The position numbers and the translations under genes are program-made. This document shows, in pieces, positions 34,796-46,188 of a DNA stretch of 64,000 nucleotides (positions are counted from its first letter, which is position 1; each line of letters opens with the position of its first letter). The stretch is from Balamuthia mandrillaris. Its lineage: Eukaryota; Discosea; Longamoebia; Balamuthiidae. Below the pieces are notes generated by a model. The model made no database searches. It had not been told where the DNA came from and worked only from the letters and a program-made list of their open reading frames with translations. The stretch lies in assembly GCA_031835245.1 (NCBI GenBank), contig JAVKOQ010000151.1, positions 1-64,000 of the forward strand. The letters are read 5' to 3'.

Positions 34796-35347
34796 CTTCT
34801 CCGCTCCTCTCCTCTCCTCTCCTCTGCTCTCCTCTGCTCTCCTCTCCTCTCCTCTGCTCTCCTCTCCTCTCCTCTCCTCTGCTCTCCTCTCTCCTCTCCT
34901 CTCCTCTCCTCTCCTCTCCTCTCTCCCTCTGCTCTCCTCTCCCTCTCCTCTCCTCTCCTCTCCTCTCCCTCTCCTCTCCTCTCCTCTCCCTCTCCTCTCC
35001 TCTCCTCTCCTCTCCTCTGCTCTCCTCTCCTCTCCCCTCCCCTCCCCTCCTCTCCTCTCTCTCCTCTCCTCTCCTCTCCTCTCCTCTCCTCTCCTCTCCT
35101 CTCCTCTTCTCCTCTCCTCTCCTCTCCTCTCCTCTGCTCTCCTCTCCTCTCCCTCCTCTCTTCTCCCTCTCCTCTCCTCTCCTCTCCTCCTCTCCTCTCT
35201 CCCTCTCCTCTCTCTCCTCTCCTCTCCTCTCCTCTCCTCTCCTCTCCCTCTCCTCTCCTCTCCTCTCCTCTCCTCTCCTCTCCTCCTCTCCTCTCCTCTC
35301 CTCTCCTCCTCTCCTCTCCTCTCCTCTCCTCTCCTCTCCTCTCCTCT
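34796..35347 (+). repeat. TCTCC pentanucleotide array, about 550 bp
   Basis: Nearly pure (CTCCT)n with occasional CTGCT and CCCCT variants, ending about 90 bp before the transporter start codon. Because 5 is prime to 3, all frames stay open, which creates long Ser/Leu/Pro frames on the plus strand and Glu/Arg/Gly frames on the minus strand that are not genes. It would lie in the promoter or 5' UTR of the transporter. Confidence 0.97.
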
Positions 35348-35439
35348 CTTGCTCCACTGTCTTGTTGTGCCTCGGGTGCTTTCTCAGAAAAAAAAAGAGA
35401 AAAAGAACAGCAACAAGCACAGCAGAGCAGGAAGAGAGG

Positions 35440-37290
35440 ATGGGGGAGGTGGTCGGAGACGACTGCGAAGCAGAGGCAGTCCCCATAGAAGAAACCTCAG
35501 AGAAAATAGCAGCGGCCTCCTCAAGAAACCGTCGCCTCATCTGGGCGAAGAAAGGCGTCGGGTTGGTGGTCGTCTTGTTGGTGGTCTCCAACTCCATCGC
35601 CCAGTCAGAGTACGCCCAGTATAACTACGGCTCCACTCACCTCAACTTCAAGAGCTACTACTTGCTCTCCTGGTTCACCAATGCATGCCTTCTCTTCTGC
35701 CTGCCGCTTTGGGTGGCGGTGGAGGCTCCACTCTACCTGCTCTCTAAACGGCTGCTGCCACGAGCTTTCTCGTCTTGCTTCTCCACAGCCTCCACTGCAG
35801 CTGCTGCTGTCGAGCAAAGCTCCATCCTTTTACAACCGTCCATGGCTTCACACGGGGGCGAGAACAAGAAAGAGGAAGAAGCTGAGAGCGGCCCCTTCTC
35901 CGCCACTGCTTCCCCATCTCCATCTTCTGCTTCCACTTCTACTTCTTATTTATTTTACGTGCGGCATCAACTGGCAAAGAACCCAAAGATCAGCGCAAAG
36001 CGGTACGTGTGGTCAGGGCTGCTGTTGGCAGCGTTCAGCACAGCCAGCGCCTACCTTTGGTACTTGTCGTTGGACATGATCCCCGTCACCGTCAACTCCA
36101 CTCTCTACCGCACCGGCCTCATCTTCACATTCATCTTCTCGGTGCTGTTCTTGCAGGAACGCGTCTTCCTGCTGAAGCTGTTGGCTCTGGTCTTGTGCGT
36201 TGGTGGGGTGGTCATGGTTGGGCTTGGCAACTATTACTACCCATCAACAAAACACGACAAAGAAGACGACCTGTTTGACAACAAGACCAAGGGCTTGCTT
36301 GGTTGCCTTGTTGTTGTCGCTTCTGCTTTTCTCTACTCTTGCTATGAGGTCAGTACGTTGTTCCTGTTCGTTTTCGTTCTCGTTCTCTTTCTTGTTCTTC
36401 TTCTTGTTCTTCTTCTTGTTCTTCTTCTTCTTCTTCTTCTTGTTCTTCTTGTTCTTCTTGTTCTTGTTCTTGTTCTTGTTCTTCTTCTTCTTCTTCTTGT
36501 TCTTCTTCTTGTTCTTCTTCTTCTTCTTCTTCTTCTTCTTCTTGTTCTTCTTCTTCTTCTTCTTCTTCTTCTTGTTCTTCTTCTTCTTCTTCTTCTTCTT
36601 CTTCTTCTTCTTCTTCTCGTTCTTCTTCTTCTTCTTCTTCTTCTTCTTCCTCTTTTGTGGTTGTCCTCTTCTTCCAGCTTCTTATGCCCATTTGACAACA
36701 GGTAGGTTATCGTCGGTGGATAGGAGAGGCCAACATGCATGGAGTATTGCTCATCAACACGATAATGGGGGTAATGGCATTGACAGTATTGTGGGTACCA
36801 ATCCCGCTGCTGTTTGGGTTTGGCGCAGAGCCCACCCCCAACTTTGCTGATGGAGAGGTGTGGGAGTTCCTATGGGTTAACTCCATTTTCGCTGTGAGTT
36901 TCTATTTTCTGTACACATTTGGATTGAGCTTGACATCTCCTTTATTTATTGACCTGACTAGGTTCGCTCTCCTTCTCCTCCCTGCCTTTCTTCGTTTATC
37001 ATCTTCGTTTGTTTAACTTGTTGTTGAAAACAAACAGCACGATAGGGGTACCTCTATCAGGGCTGGCCGACTTTATTGTATATAAGAAAACCTTTTCAGC
37101 ACTAACGCTAGTGGGAATGGCCACTGTGTGCATCGGCGTTTTCCTGTACCACTTGAACGACGTGCGAATAACGCTGCGGGAGAGGAGCTTTTGGCCGCGC
37201 CGCAGCACCCCCGCTGCGTCCATCAACAGCAGCGATCCCCATGATCAGCGGAGGAGCATTCAGAAGAAGGACTACTCTCTGCTTCCTTAG
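35440..37290 (+). CDS. drug/metabolite superfamily transporter, SLC35F-like
   Basis: Model join(35440..36348,36702..36961,37038..37290), 473 residues, phases consistent. About 10 hydrophobic helices. The first (KGVGLVVVLLVVSNSIAQSE) and the pair around a 75-residue Ser/Pro/Ala-rich cytosolic insert fit SLC35F5-type proteins. AYLWYLSLDMIPVTVNSTLY, FSVLFLQERV and the late LTSPLFIDLTSTIGVPLSGL are typical DMT motifs. Substrate is unknown; relatives act at Golgi, vacuole or plasma membrane. The start codon is the first ATG after the TCTCC array. Intron 1 (353 bp) is unusually long for this window because of a CTT array; reading through it would add Leu/Phe-only sequence and is rejected. Confidence 0.85.
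36360..36655 (+). repeat. (CTT)n/(GTT) array in transporter intron 1
   Basis: About 300 bp of CTT triplets with interspersed GTT, filling intron 1. Antisense frames read as Glu- or Arg-runs. Confidence 0.97.
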
Positions 37291-37442
37291 CCCTTCCTTG
37301 TTGCTTTGTTGTCTTCTTTTCTTGGTGCCTTCTTCTTCTTCTTGTGCAAAACAACATAAACAACATAAATAACACAAAAAGAAAGAAAAAGAAAGGAAAA
37401 GAAAGGAAAAGAAAGGAAAAGAAGAAGATAATAACAACAATA

Positions 37443-38490
37443 ATGGAAGCAGAGAAAGAACGAAAGAAACAAAAGAAGAGAGAGGAGTTGCTGCGGCTGC
37501 AGTCCGTGGTGGAGGATGCCACCAAGGGTGTGGCTGGGCCCTGGGGCAACACTGCCTCCAGAGCAGCGGTCCCTCCTTCAGCGGACAGCCACGGCGAGAA
37601 CGGCCCAAACCAAACAAAGGAGAGCCCCTCTTCTTCCTCCTCTGCTGCTCTGGCAGCGTTCGCTCAGGCCATGGCAAAGGAACAACAAGAGCTATCTTTG
37701 TCCTCCTCCGACCTTGCTGAGTGGGAGAAGTGGGTGAAGCAGGAGTGGTTGCGTTGGAAGCAGTGGAAGAAATGGAAAGACCTCAAGAGACAACAGGTCC
37801 GTCAAGCTCGCCGCGGAGACGCTTCCACCATCTCTATTCGAGAAACACTCTACCCCAAAGAAGGTTTGTGGCTGATCGTAAAACTGAGCTTGTTGTTGTC
37901 ATTTTTCTTTGAGCGGTGCAGCTCACTTTTTGTCTCGGCCGGTTGTAGAGTCCGGTGCGCAACAACAAGAAGCAAAGCGTTCCTTGTCGGAGTTCCAACG
38001 GCACACTTGGGCCATATTAGAGAAGTACCTTGATACCATCCTGTCTTTCGAGGAGTCCTCTGCCAATTCACAACAGCAAGACCACAACAAAGACAATGCG
38101 GATGAAGACAGCTTTGACCCTTACTTCCGGCTACTCTCCACCAGCGACCCCACTCGCTGTCGTGAAGCTCAGCAGCAACAACAACAACAACAGTCGAACC
38201 GAGAAGAAGCGAAACGACCGAGAGCGGATCCAAGCAGTGGCAGCAGTAGTAGCTCTGAGGATGATGACGAAGAAGCAAGAAAGCGGTTGCTTGCCGCTGT
38301 GATACAAGTGCAGCCTACGGCCTGGACCGTTCTTCCTTCTGGTGATGGCAATAGCACTATACAGCACAGCAGGGACAACAGCGACACGGCTAGCGAAACC
38401 GCGAAGACTACAGAGAAAAAAGAAAAGAAGAAGTCTTCAAAAGAGAAGACGACCCAACCTAAAAGAAAAAAGAAAAGAAAAAAAGAATAA
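37443..38490 (+). CDS. uncharacterised charged, low-complexity protein
   Basis: Model join(37443..37863,37949..38490), 320 residues. The N-terminal helix is Lys/Glu-rich (EAEKERKKQKKREELLRLQ). A Trp/Lys-rich patch follows (WEKWVKQEWLRWKQWKKWKD), then a conserved-looking helical piece (FQRHTWAILEKYLDTILSFE, FDPYFRLL), Gln and Ser runs, an acidic stretch and a strongly basic KKKS/KRKK tail that could be a nuclear localisation signal. No family recognised. The Trp-rich helix and the FDPYFRLL segment are the most informative query regions. It begins 152 bp after the transporter stop on the same strand. Confidence 0.6.
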
Positions 38491-39143
38491 GAAGTAGTTG
38501 CAGGGCTAATGCTAATAACGAGAAGCAGGAATAAACCAAGGCAGCACCAGTTGCAGGAATCCACTGCCTAGGTTCCTGTTGGCTAACAACAGAATTGATA
38601 CAACAGACCATACGGATAGGAGAGCCTCAGAAAGTGCCTCTTCAGAGCAGTAAGGAGCATTGGGTCCCAATGCTTGTAGTCACTGGCAGGACCGGCCACA
38701 AGCTCTAGGCAAGCAGCTTATTGGGAGCCATAGAGTGCCAGTTGCTCGTCAACACTTGTAACCTTCCGTAGTTCCACCTCCTCGCTGGTGGTAACTTGTG
38801 AGAGTCGATGGCTGCCCAGCGCTATTGCTGCAGCAAAAACGCAAGGTCCTATCGTTGACACTCACCATATGCACTCCCCGCTCCATCGGTTGGTTGATCA
38901 TCATCAATATATCAACTTTCCTTTGAAAAAGAAAAAAAAGTGTGTGGTCCTTTATCATATCATTATACAAATCACAGTGGTCTGTAGTGGTAATGGTAGT
39001 GGTGGTGGCAAGAGGTCACGGTAGTTGAGGAAAAGAGAGCGTCATAGTGGTACAAATAGTGATGATGATGGCAGTAGCAGGTCTACAGACGAGGAGAGAA
39101 TTCCAGAAAAACAAAAAACAAAACAAAACAAAAAGCAAAAGGC
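38491..39143. other. intergenic; perfect inverted repeat at 38656-38674
   Basis: No gene seen between two convergent genes. It contains AGCATTGGGTCCCAATGCT, a 9-bp perfect inverted repeat around one base, possibly a structured 3' end, and GTGGTGG-type simple sequence around 38980-39010. Confidence 0.45.
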
Positions 39144-39728
39144 TCAAGAACACTTGAGCTCTTTGACGAGCCAATGCATGCCGGACCAAAGCCCGTCCCC
39201 ACTCTTGGCGCAGGTGCCTTGGATGTACCACCGCCTTTGCTGGAGGCGCGTCAGCTCCCTCAGCCCCAACCGCTCAGCCACCTCCAGCACGGTGGCCGCC
39301 TGCTCCAGGTCCTGCTTGTTGGCAAAGACCACCAACACGGCGTCCTTGAGGCTCTCCTCCTCCAGGGCACCGTAGAGCTCCCGCTTGGCGTCGTCGAAGC
39401 GCTCCGAGTCGGCCGAGTCGATGACAAAGATGATGGCGTGTGCGCCCTCATAGTAGTGCCGCCAGAGGTCCCTCAGCCGGTCCTGCCCCCCTACGTCGAT
39501 GATAGACATATTTACATTGTCGGAGAGCTGGATGAGCTCCAGGTTGAACCCTATGGTGGGGACGCTCTCCACCGAGGCCTCGTTCTTCTTGAGCTTGTAG
39601 AGGATGGTGGTCTTGCCTGCTCCGTCCAGACCTATCATGGTTATGGTGAAGACTTTCTTCTTCTTTTCAACCTTGGCGGAAGCTCCTCGAACGAGCTCCC
39701 CCCAGAGGCTGCTGAAGTCTAGACCCAT
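39144..39728 (-). CDS. ARF/ARL-family small GTPase
   Basis: Intronless, 194 residues, starting MGLDFSS with Gly2 available for N-myristoylation. It has all nucleotide-binding motifs: G1 GLDGAGKT, switch I TIGFN, G3 [21 protein letters not shown]4 NKQDL and G5 TCAKSG. Gln of DVGGQ is present, so hydrolysis should be intact. It has RL where ARF1 has KI, and an 18-residue-longer N-terminal stretch with a KKKK patch before the first beta strand. ARF/ARL proteins control coat recruitment or membrane-protein trafficking. It is one of only three intronless genes here and the best conserved of them. Confidence 0.9.
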   Translation of the reverse strand: MGLDFSSLWGELVRGASAKVEKKKKVFTITMIGLDGAGKTTILYKLKKNEASVESVPTIGFNLELIQLSDNVNMSIIDVGGQDRLRDLWRHYYEGAHAIIFVIDSADSERFDDAKRELYGALEEESLKDAVLVVFANKQDLEQAATVLEVAERLGLRELTRLQQRRWYIQGTCAKSGDGLWSGMHWLVKELKCS

Positions 39729-40246
39729 TCCCCCCTCCTCCTCCTCCTTTCTTTTCAGCTTCTTCTGCTTCCAATCTTGTTCTCCTCTCCTTTCTTTGTC
39801 GTCTTTTCGGTAGACATTTTATTTTATTTGCGATTATTGAATCCTCATGAAGCGGACCGGTAGAAAAATTTGTCCAACCAAACGGGTCCTCCCTCCGTGG
39901 ACAATTCCTTCCCAGGATTGGGCTTCCACCGCAGAATTTCTGAGCTCAATCTCCCACTCCCTTTAATCGGTTTGACAAATAACAGAGAAGAAAGAGCGTT
40001 GCCGCAACGACCGACCACAAACCGACCGGAGGAGGGGGAGGTAGTCGTCTTTCGCTTGCTTTAGAACCGTGTTGTTGTTTTCCCCTTCTTCTTCTTCTTC
40101 TTACTCCTTTTCTGTTTTGCCACTCTTATTTTTTTTTTCAGCGTCTGGAAATAGAATATTACGCCGCCACACTCACGCGACACAGCAGCTGATTTCTCCT
40201 CTCAAGAAAAAAACAACGTGTTAAGATTGCCGCATAAACGGTGGCC
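39729..40246. promoter_or_regulatory. divergent promoter region, ARF-like and TPLATE
   Basis: 518 bp between two divergent start codons. Pyrimidine-rich on the plus strand before TPLATE (40070-40140). No TATA box or other motif could be singled out. Confidence 0.5.
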
Positions 40247-41807
40247 ATGTCTGTGGAAGAAGAAGAATTTTCGATTCCTGATGAGCTTACCAGCTCGAAT
40301 GCGGACAAACGTGTTTCCGGTCTGTTGCACGTAATTCAACTGGCAACGGCTGGGGACAGAGATGTTTCCGTTTTCTTCCCTCTCGTTTGTGAGGTGCGTT
40401 TCTCCTCTATTTTTGTTGCCCTTTGGGTTTCTTTTTTTTAAACAAACCCTTTCCTTCCTCTTCTTCTGTACTTGTAGATGGGATTAGCTAAATCGGCTGA
40501 TGTAAGAACCATTCGCCTTTTGGCCTACCAAGCTGTTAGGTTGTGCGCTGCTCCCGTTACATTTGTGGATCATGGCTGGTTTGTGGCTCCTCTCGTCTCC
40601 TTTCTCTTTGTTGTTCTCTCTCTCTTTCTCTCTCTCTCTCTAACGCAAAAGGCGAACGCCTGACGTTGTCGATCAACAGGAGGCTGGTATATGAAGCAGT
40701 GTTGCGGGATAGCATGTCTCCAACGGAACCCGAGATAAGGATCAGCGCTATAAAGCTTATCCCTTTCCTTCCACCCACTCTCATAGAGGTACCACTTCTC
40801 ATTCTGCTCTCTTTTATGTTGCTCCCCAAACGACAACTTTAACGCGTCGGCAAATAGGAAGCCCTTTTGAATTTCAAACTAGACTTTTCTCTCCACCTGA
40901 AACACAAAGAACCGGAAGTAAGGCTTGTAGCCACGAACACTTTGGCTGAACTGTTGTTGTACAACAAAACTGTTCGCAGATATGTACGCTATTATCTGCC
41001 CATGATAAACTAGTGTCTGTAGATACTTATACGTTTTGGTCGCTTTTGTATGGACAGAAAAAAGAGGACGGCAAGCCTACTTTCGCGCAGGTTGGATGGA
41101 GAAGCATCGCTGAACAAATTTTTGATGACAGTCCTTTGGTTTCTGCCGCTGCTTTTGATGCTGTACGTCATGACTATTTACCGTGTGAAGAATCGAGTTA
41201 ACTGTCTGACCTCTCTCTCTCTCTCTCCGCTCTCAGCTTTCAATCTTGTTCAAAGAAGTATCGTTGCGGCCAGGCCAACTTGACCTCTACACCGATAGGT
41301 AAATTTCCTTTTCCTCATGTCGTATCAACCCTTGTGGTATTAATGGATCGTGCATGCAGCATGAATGATTATGTAAAGCATGAATTAGAGCCTTTGGCAG
41401 CGGAGATTGTAACCACGCTTTTGGGAAGGCTTAGGCGACTATTCTTTCGTTTCGAGTACATTCCGCTTGAGTTCTTAGCCTCTGCCGTCTTTCCGTTAGT
41501 TTACCTCGTTAACGAAGTAGGGAAAGGAGAAGACATTCCAGAGATTGAGGGAGAGCCAAATCCAGGTTTGTTTCACTTCCCTTTATTTTAGGGTTTCGTT
41601 CTAGTAACTAACGACTAACCGCACTTGCAGAGCTGCTTATCTGGGAGTTGGTGGAAGGACATATACTTCCTCTGTTGCACGCTTCGCACGAGTCGCTAGT
41701 ATATGAGGCAGGCTTTGCTATCGATTTTTTGGCATCTCACTCGAAAAACGCTGGCGTAAGCACAGGCAACTGGCTGGTTAAAGTTGTTGAGGTATGCCCA
41801 ACTCATT

Positions 41808-41852
<45 letters not shown>

Positions 41853-44800
41853 CCTCCCCCTTCTTCATGCTCTCGTTTTGTGGGCTTGCTTTCATGGCGC
41901 TATCCCTGCAGGCTTTTGCAATTTTGTTGAGCAACCAATGCACTTCTTCCTCGATTTACAGACTAGTCAAGGTACCAGCACTTCTCTTCTCCTGCTACTC
42001 TTGGACAACTTATTCACTTTTCATTGGTTCTGTAGATTGCAGTCAAATGGTTGCACTTGTGTCCTTGGGACCAAATGTTATTTATTTGTGTAAACCTTAT
42101 TCTGTCGGTGAGACTTATAACCGGTATGTTTGTGTGCTGTCCCCCCTCGAATCCTCTCTCTACTTACTCTATCGTTTCAGACACAAATATGCGAATCGAA
42201 GTACTGCACAGCATATGTAACGCTATCCTCGACGCGGACGTGAACAGGAGACTCACTCTTCAAGCTAAGAAGCAAGAAGCCGCTCGCCCCATGTTACTCG
42301 ATCTTATCGCAATAGATGAAGCCCTCAACGTGGTCATTTGGACCAATAACGATACGTTTCGAGAGGATTTATTGGGATGCCTCTCTGCGTGTTGTTATGC
42401 CCGTCTCAATGAAGCAATCGAAAGCGATGAGGAAGGAGATCTTGAGGCTTGGAAAGAGCAAGGTATGAATTTCTCATTTCTCTGAGAAATATTACCCACT
42501 ATATTAACATCTCTCTTCCGCCCAAAAAAAGCCCTTATCTTGATGGAAGGATTTCACGAAGCTCTTCGATGGGAAACACTTGAACGCACCTACGCCAAGT
42601 TTAACTATATCAAATTGTGTGATCTTGGCGCCTCGCTTTTGCGTAGTCCACAACAAAAGAACAAATCACCAGCTCGTAAAGCCCAAAAACAAAGGCTTAA
42701 AGATGTACGTCAGTTTTTACGCTCTTCTTTACTCTTATATGGACTAATACCACTGTAATGCCACAGCTGCTCGTGTCTAAGATACTCTCTAAGCTGCTCT
42801 TTATTAAGCAAGACTTTACCTGTTTGCGTTGCGTTTATCTCATCTGCAAATATGCGGCAACACCAGAGCTCAACAAGCGTAATCTCTTTTCCCTCTCTTA
42901 TTTTTTTTTGCCTCATTCTGTGGTACTTACCTCTATGTTTTAAACCTACAGAACACGTTTATACCTCCTTGAAAAATCTGCTACGGAAACGCTTCCTTCG
43001 AGTAGACGCTCCTAAAACTCGGAAAGAAACATTACGGGCTGCTTCTTATGCCGGAAAATTAGGCGTATGTCCTTTCACCTTTTGAATCACTTATTTTAAC
43101 TGTGTGTCTTACGCTGCCCTTTGTTGCTTGCTCTGTTCAGGCTGCAGGTACAGCAGCCGATATTAACCCTCCTCAATATCTGGAATCCGTTTTCTCTTGT
43201 CTATTTTTGTTGGCGGTGAGATGTGAGGAAAAAGCCAAGAAGGAGATATCAGAGGATGTACAGGCTCTTATGAGAATTCATCCCAAGAATCGGCTGTTGC
43301 AAGAACGCAGTCAGTTACTTTTGAAAAGGATCGAACACGTTCAACCACTCAACAACGCTGAGAAAGATAAGGGCAAGAGCAAAATTGTCAAGAAGTCAAC
43401 AATCTCTGCAACGGCGTGGTTGGATTTCTCTTCTCCTATAATCGAGGAATCGGAAACCATAATCGATAATGCCAATCCGGGTACGGAGATTTTTAAACTC
43501 GCTTGTCTTGTCTTTTTTCTTTTCTTTTCTTTTCTTTTCTTTTCTTTTCTTTTCTTTTCTTTTCTTTTCTTTTCTTTTCTTTTCTTTTCTTTTCTTTTCT
43601 TTTCTTTTCTTTTCTTTTCTTTTCTTTTCTTTTCTTTTCTTTTCTTTTCTTTTCTTTCCTTTTCTTTCTATGCTGCTGTTCGTACTATGATGAGCATTAT
43701 CACTTGATCCAGGCGTGATGTCTTGGATATGAGTTTCTATTATTATTTCACAGTTTGCCTGAACTCTTTCTTGCAATCTCTCTCTCTTCCCCTCTAGCGT
43801 CCTCTCCTCTCTTCTAACCATCTTCCCTAAATACCTTCCAGACAACGTCTTTTATTTGACCTTTAAGAGAGCTTCTTTGAATATGCTGGATCCAGATGAG
43901 CTTACCAAATTGTCTCTTCGCTTGCAACGACAATTCTTAACTTATTCTGATCATCCAGGCCCCAAACTCGGTGGCAACATCACCAACTTGGTCACCAAGG
44001 ACCAGACCAATAATACCTACCTTGTAGATGGGGAAGAATTCAACGAAACCATCGTTAATACGAGTGGGGTTATCCCAGCGGATAACCCAACAGTGTCCTC
44101 TCGCACCACTGTTTCTAGTCCCAACGATCCTTTCGAGGTTACTTTGGCCCACATATGTAACTTCCAGAAAATGCGGATAGTATGTTTCTTTGTTTGTCTT
44201 TTGTTTGTTGGCATTTGTTTATTTCCTAACCGCGGTATACTGTCTCTGCAGACACTCTATGTTTGGCTCAAAAACCGAACACCAATGCCTGTTTCCAATT
44301 TGAAAGTGCTTCTTGGAGTTACAGGTGCTGTAAAAGCATTCAGCCGTTCCGGTTGCAGGCTAACCCAAGTGGCAGCCTCGTTTCCCACCATTGATGCGGA
44401 ACAGCAAGTAGAATGGGAGGTATCTTTCCGCGTGCTCGAGTTCACCAATGTGTCATTCCTAGCTCAAGTCTTGGTAGAGGAGGAGAAAGAGATGAACTTG
44501 TTGTACTTCCAGGGCGGAGGTGGAGCATCCGGTCCTGTGGAGATGGTCTATAGGACCATTCGATGCTTGCCCTACAGAATCAGTTTGAATGAGTTCTTCT
44601 ATCCCCTCCCATATTCTCTCGAGGAGTTCAATACTTTATGGAACAGGTTTGTGTTTCTGTTTCTTCATTGATTGATGGCCAATTTACTGTTTGTATGCTT
44701 ATATACTTTGTGCAAACAAACAAGGTTGCCTTCGAGGTTTTGCTGTGACTTGGCATTTGCTGTTGGATTGAGTGTGAATGACATCCTCAATGCCCTTTCA

Positions 44801-45333
44801 TGCTTTCCCTTCGCCAAGGTGCTAGACTTTGGTTTTGTCCAGGGCAATTACTTCCAAGTAGGCCTCTCGTCTTTCTTGTCTTTGTGTTTTTCTTGACATC
44901 TTTCCCTGCTAACATTATTCTTTTAAAACACCAATAGCTTGCCTACAGCGGAATAACGTGGTTTGGCGACAGAGTATGCTTCACGCTGACAGGCTCCGGC
45001 TTGGATAAAAGCCAGCTGTCTGCTCGTTTCGAAATTCATACCTCCTCTCCATCCTCCTTGGCAGCCTTCCGCCACGCCCTTGGAGAGCATTGGCTGGACA
45101 GCTTGTGGCCGGGTAGGTTGGAGGCGGCAGTGAGAGTGATGGACAGTCAACGCAGTCTCTTCAACCAGAGCGTGGCGCCTGTCTCCCGTTTGCCCAACAT
45201 CGCACACATCAACGACAGCGACAAAGAGAAGGATGTTATTGTCGAGTTCCCTTCAATGACGGTACATCGCCCCACGGACGAGTTTGTGCAAAGTAGATGG
45301 CGTCAGTTGAAGGAAGGCGAAACCGCTTGCTAA
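40247..45333 (+). CDS. TPLATE: TPLATE subunit of the TSET/TPLATE adaptor complex
   Basis: Nineteen exons: join(40247..40393,40478..40578,40680..40788,40858..40983,41058..41162,41237..41298,41360..41565,41631..41791,41912..41971,42036..42123,42181..42462,42532..42704,42767..42878,42952..43064,43141..43480,43842..44179,44252..44646,44725..44857,44938..45333). Every phase fits, giving 1,148 residues; the plant protein is about 1,176. The N-terminal alpha-solenoid includes AGDRDVSVF near the start and AVFPLVYLVNEV, as in TPLATE. The C-terminal appendage has the diagnostic order: VSFRVLEFTNVSFLAQVLV, then LPYRISLNEFFYPLPYSLEE, FNTLW and a terminal platform with ITWFGDRVCFTLTG. TSET is an ancient coat-like complex for clathrin endocytosis, known in plants and Dictyostelium and largely lost in opisthokonts. 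Introns carry (CT)n and a 160-bp (TTTTC)n array. Confidence 0.9.
40613..40641 (+). repeat. (CT)n in TPLATE intron 2
   Basis: Sense-strand pyrimidine run within the 40579-40679 intron. Confidence 0.9.
41211..41228 (+). repeat. (CT)n in TPLATE intron 5
   Basis: Sense-strand pyrimidine run directly before the 3' splice site at 41236. Confidence 0.9.
41811..41849 (+). repeat. (CT)n in TPLATE intron 8
   Basis: Sense-strand pyrimidine run within the 41792-41911 intron. Confidence 0.95.
43511..43664 (+). repeat. (TTTTC)n array in TPLATE intron 15
   Basis: About 30 copies of TTTTC, almost without error, in the 361-bp intron between exons 15 and 16. The sense strand is all pyrimidine. The antisense frame codes for a spurious Lys/Arg/Glu protein. 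Confidence 0.98.
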
Positions 45334-45556
45334 TCGTTGTTGTTGATGGAAAGTGTGACGAAGTGGAGAGAAGAGGAAAAAAAAAAGAATACTGTACTTT
45401 CAACTTTTGCGTACATAGGTTGCCGCCTGCAGCAAAAAACCAACCCACAAAAAAACCCAGAAAAAGGTTTCCCGCCATTTCTGTGGGTGACCATTCACCA
45501 CCTAAAAAACAAAGCTATTTCCTCCGCCGCAAGGAGCGCAAAGCAAGCAAGCAGCA

Positions 45557-46188
45557 ATGCAACAGCAAGAGGGCCAAAGCACCTTCTTGGTGGCCTTTGA
45601 GCAAGGGGTGGATGACTTTGTGGGCAGACCACGCGTGCTGGCTTGGGCCTTTGCCAGCTCCGCAGAAGCTCTTCCCTCCCGCCTTGGCAAGCTCTTCGAC
45701 ATGACTGTGGCGAGCTGTCCCTTTCCGAGTTTCACGACCAGCTTAAACAGCTGCTCGATAGGGAGGCCAAGAAGGCAGAAGGGGAGGCAGTCCCCGGCGA
45801 AATGGCGCTCTATGGCGGGCACTTGGAGTCGCAGCACGACGGGGTGCCCACCTTGCTGCCGTTGAACAAGCTCATGACGGCGAAAGTGTGGTGGCAAAAA
45901 GATGTTATGCAAGAGTTTCTCTCCACGGGAGAGCTTGCCAACAGCGACCCGCCGGTGTTGTCAGCAAAGGTGGAGAAGGTCGCTTGGAAGGAAGGCGGTA
46001 GCGGCTGGGGTTGGACTTGTCCAGGTAGCAGAGCAGCCAACCTTTGGCCTATCAATGGAGTTGAGATCCTGGTGGACAGTAAAGGGGAGTACGGTGGCGG
46101 TGATAGTGTGAAGGCAAGTTTTCAAGGAGAGAGGCAGGAGCCACATTTCTTCATGCCTTCGTTTAGTGCCTTTGAGAGGATCGAATGA
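45557..46188 (+). CDS. uncharacterised protein; two frames, intron or frameshift
   Basis: One open frame starts at ATG 45557 (MQQQEGQSTFLVAFEQGVDD) and looks protein-like to about 45705. A second plus frame looks protein-like from about 45710 (ELSLSEFHDQLKQLLDREAK) to the stop at 46188. The best spliced model is join(45557..45619,45715..46188), 178 residues, with donor TTT|GTGGGC and a 95-bp intron. This would discard a good-looking stretch, so a one- or two-base frameshift around 45705 is the alternative. The C-terminal part has many Trp and Gly (WKEGGSGWGWTCPG) and no family I recognise. It lies 223 bp after TPLATE on the same strand. Confidence 0.5.

Noticed and set aside
34569-35597. Minus-strand frame of 342 codons made of Glu/Arg/Gly repeats
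   Set aside because: It is the complement of the TCTCC array; all frames are open through a pentanucleotide repeat without stops.
36342-36740. Poly-Glu and poly-Arg frames on the minus strand
   Set aside because: Antisense translation of the CTT array inside the transporter intron.
39174-39722. Plus-strand frame of 182 codons opposite the ARF-like gene
   Set aside because: Pure shadow of a strongly conserved GTPase frame on the other strand.
43396-43845. Lys/Arg/Glu-repeat frame on the minus strand
   Set aside because: Antisense translation of the (TTTTC)n array in a TPLATE intron.
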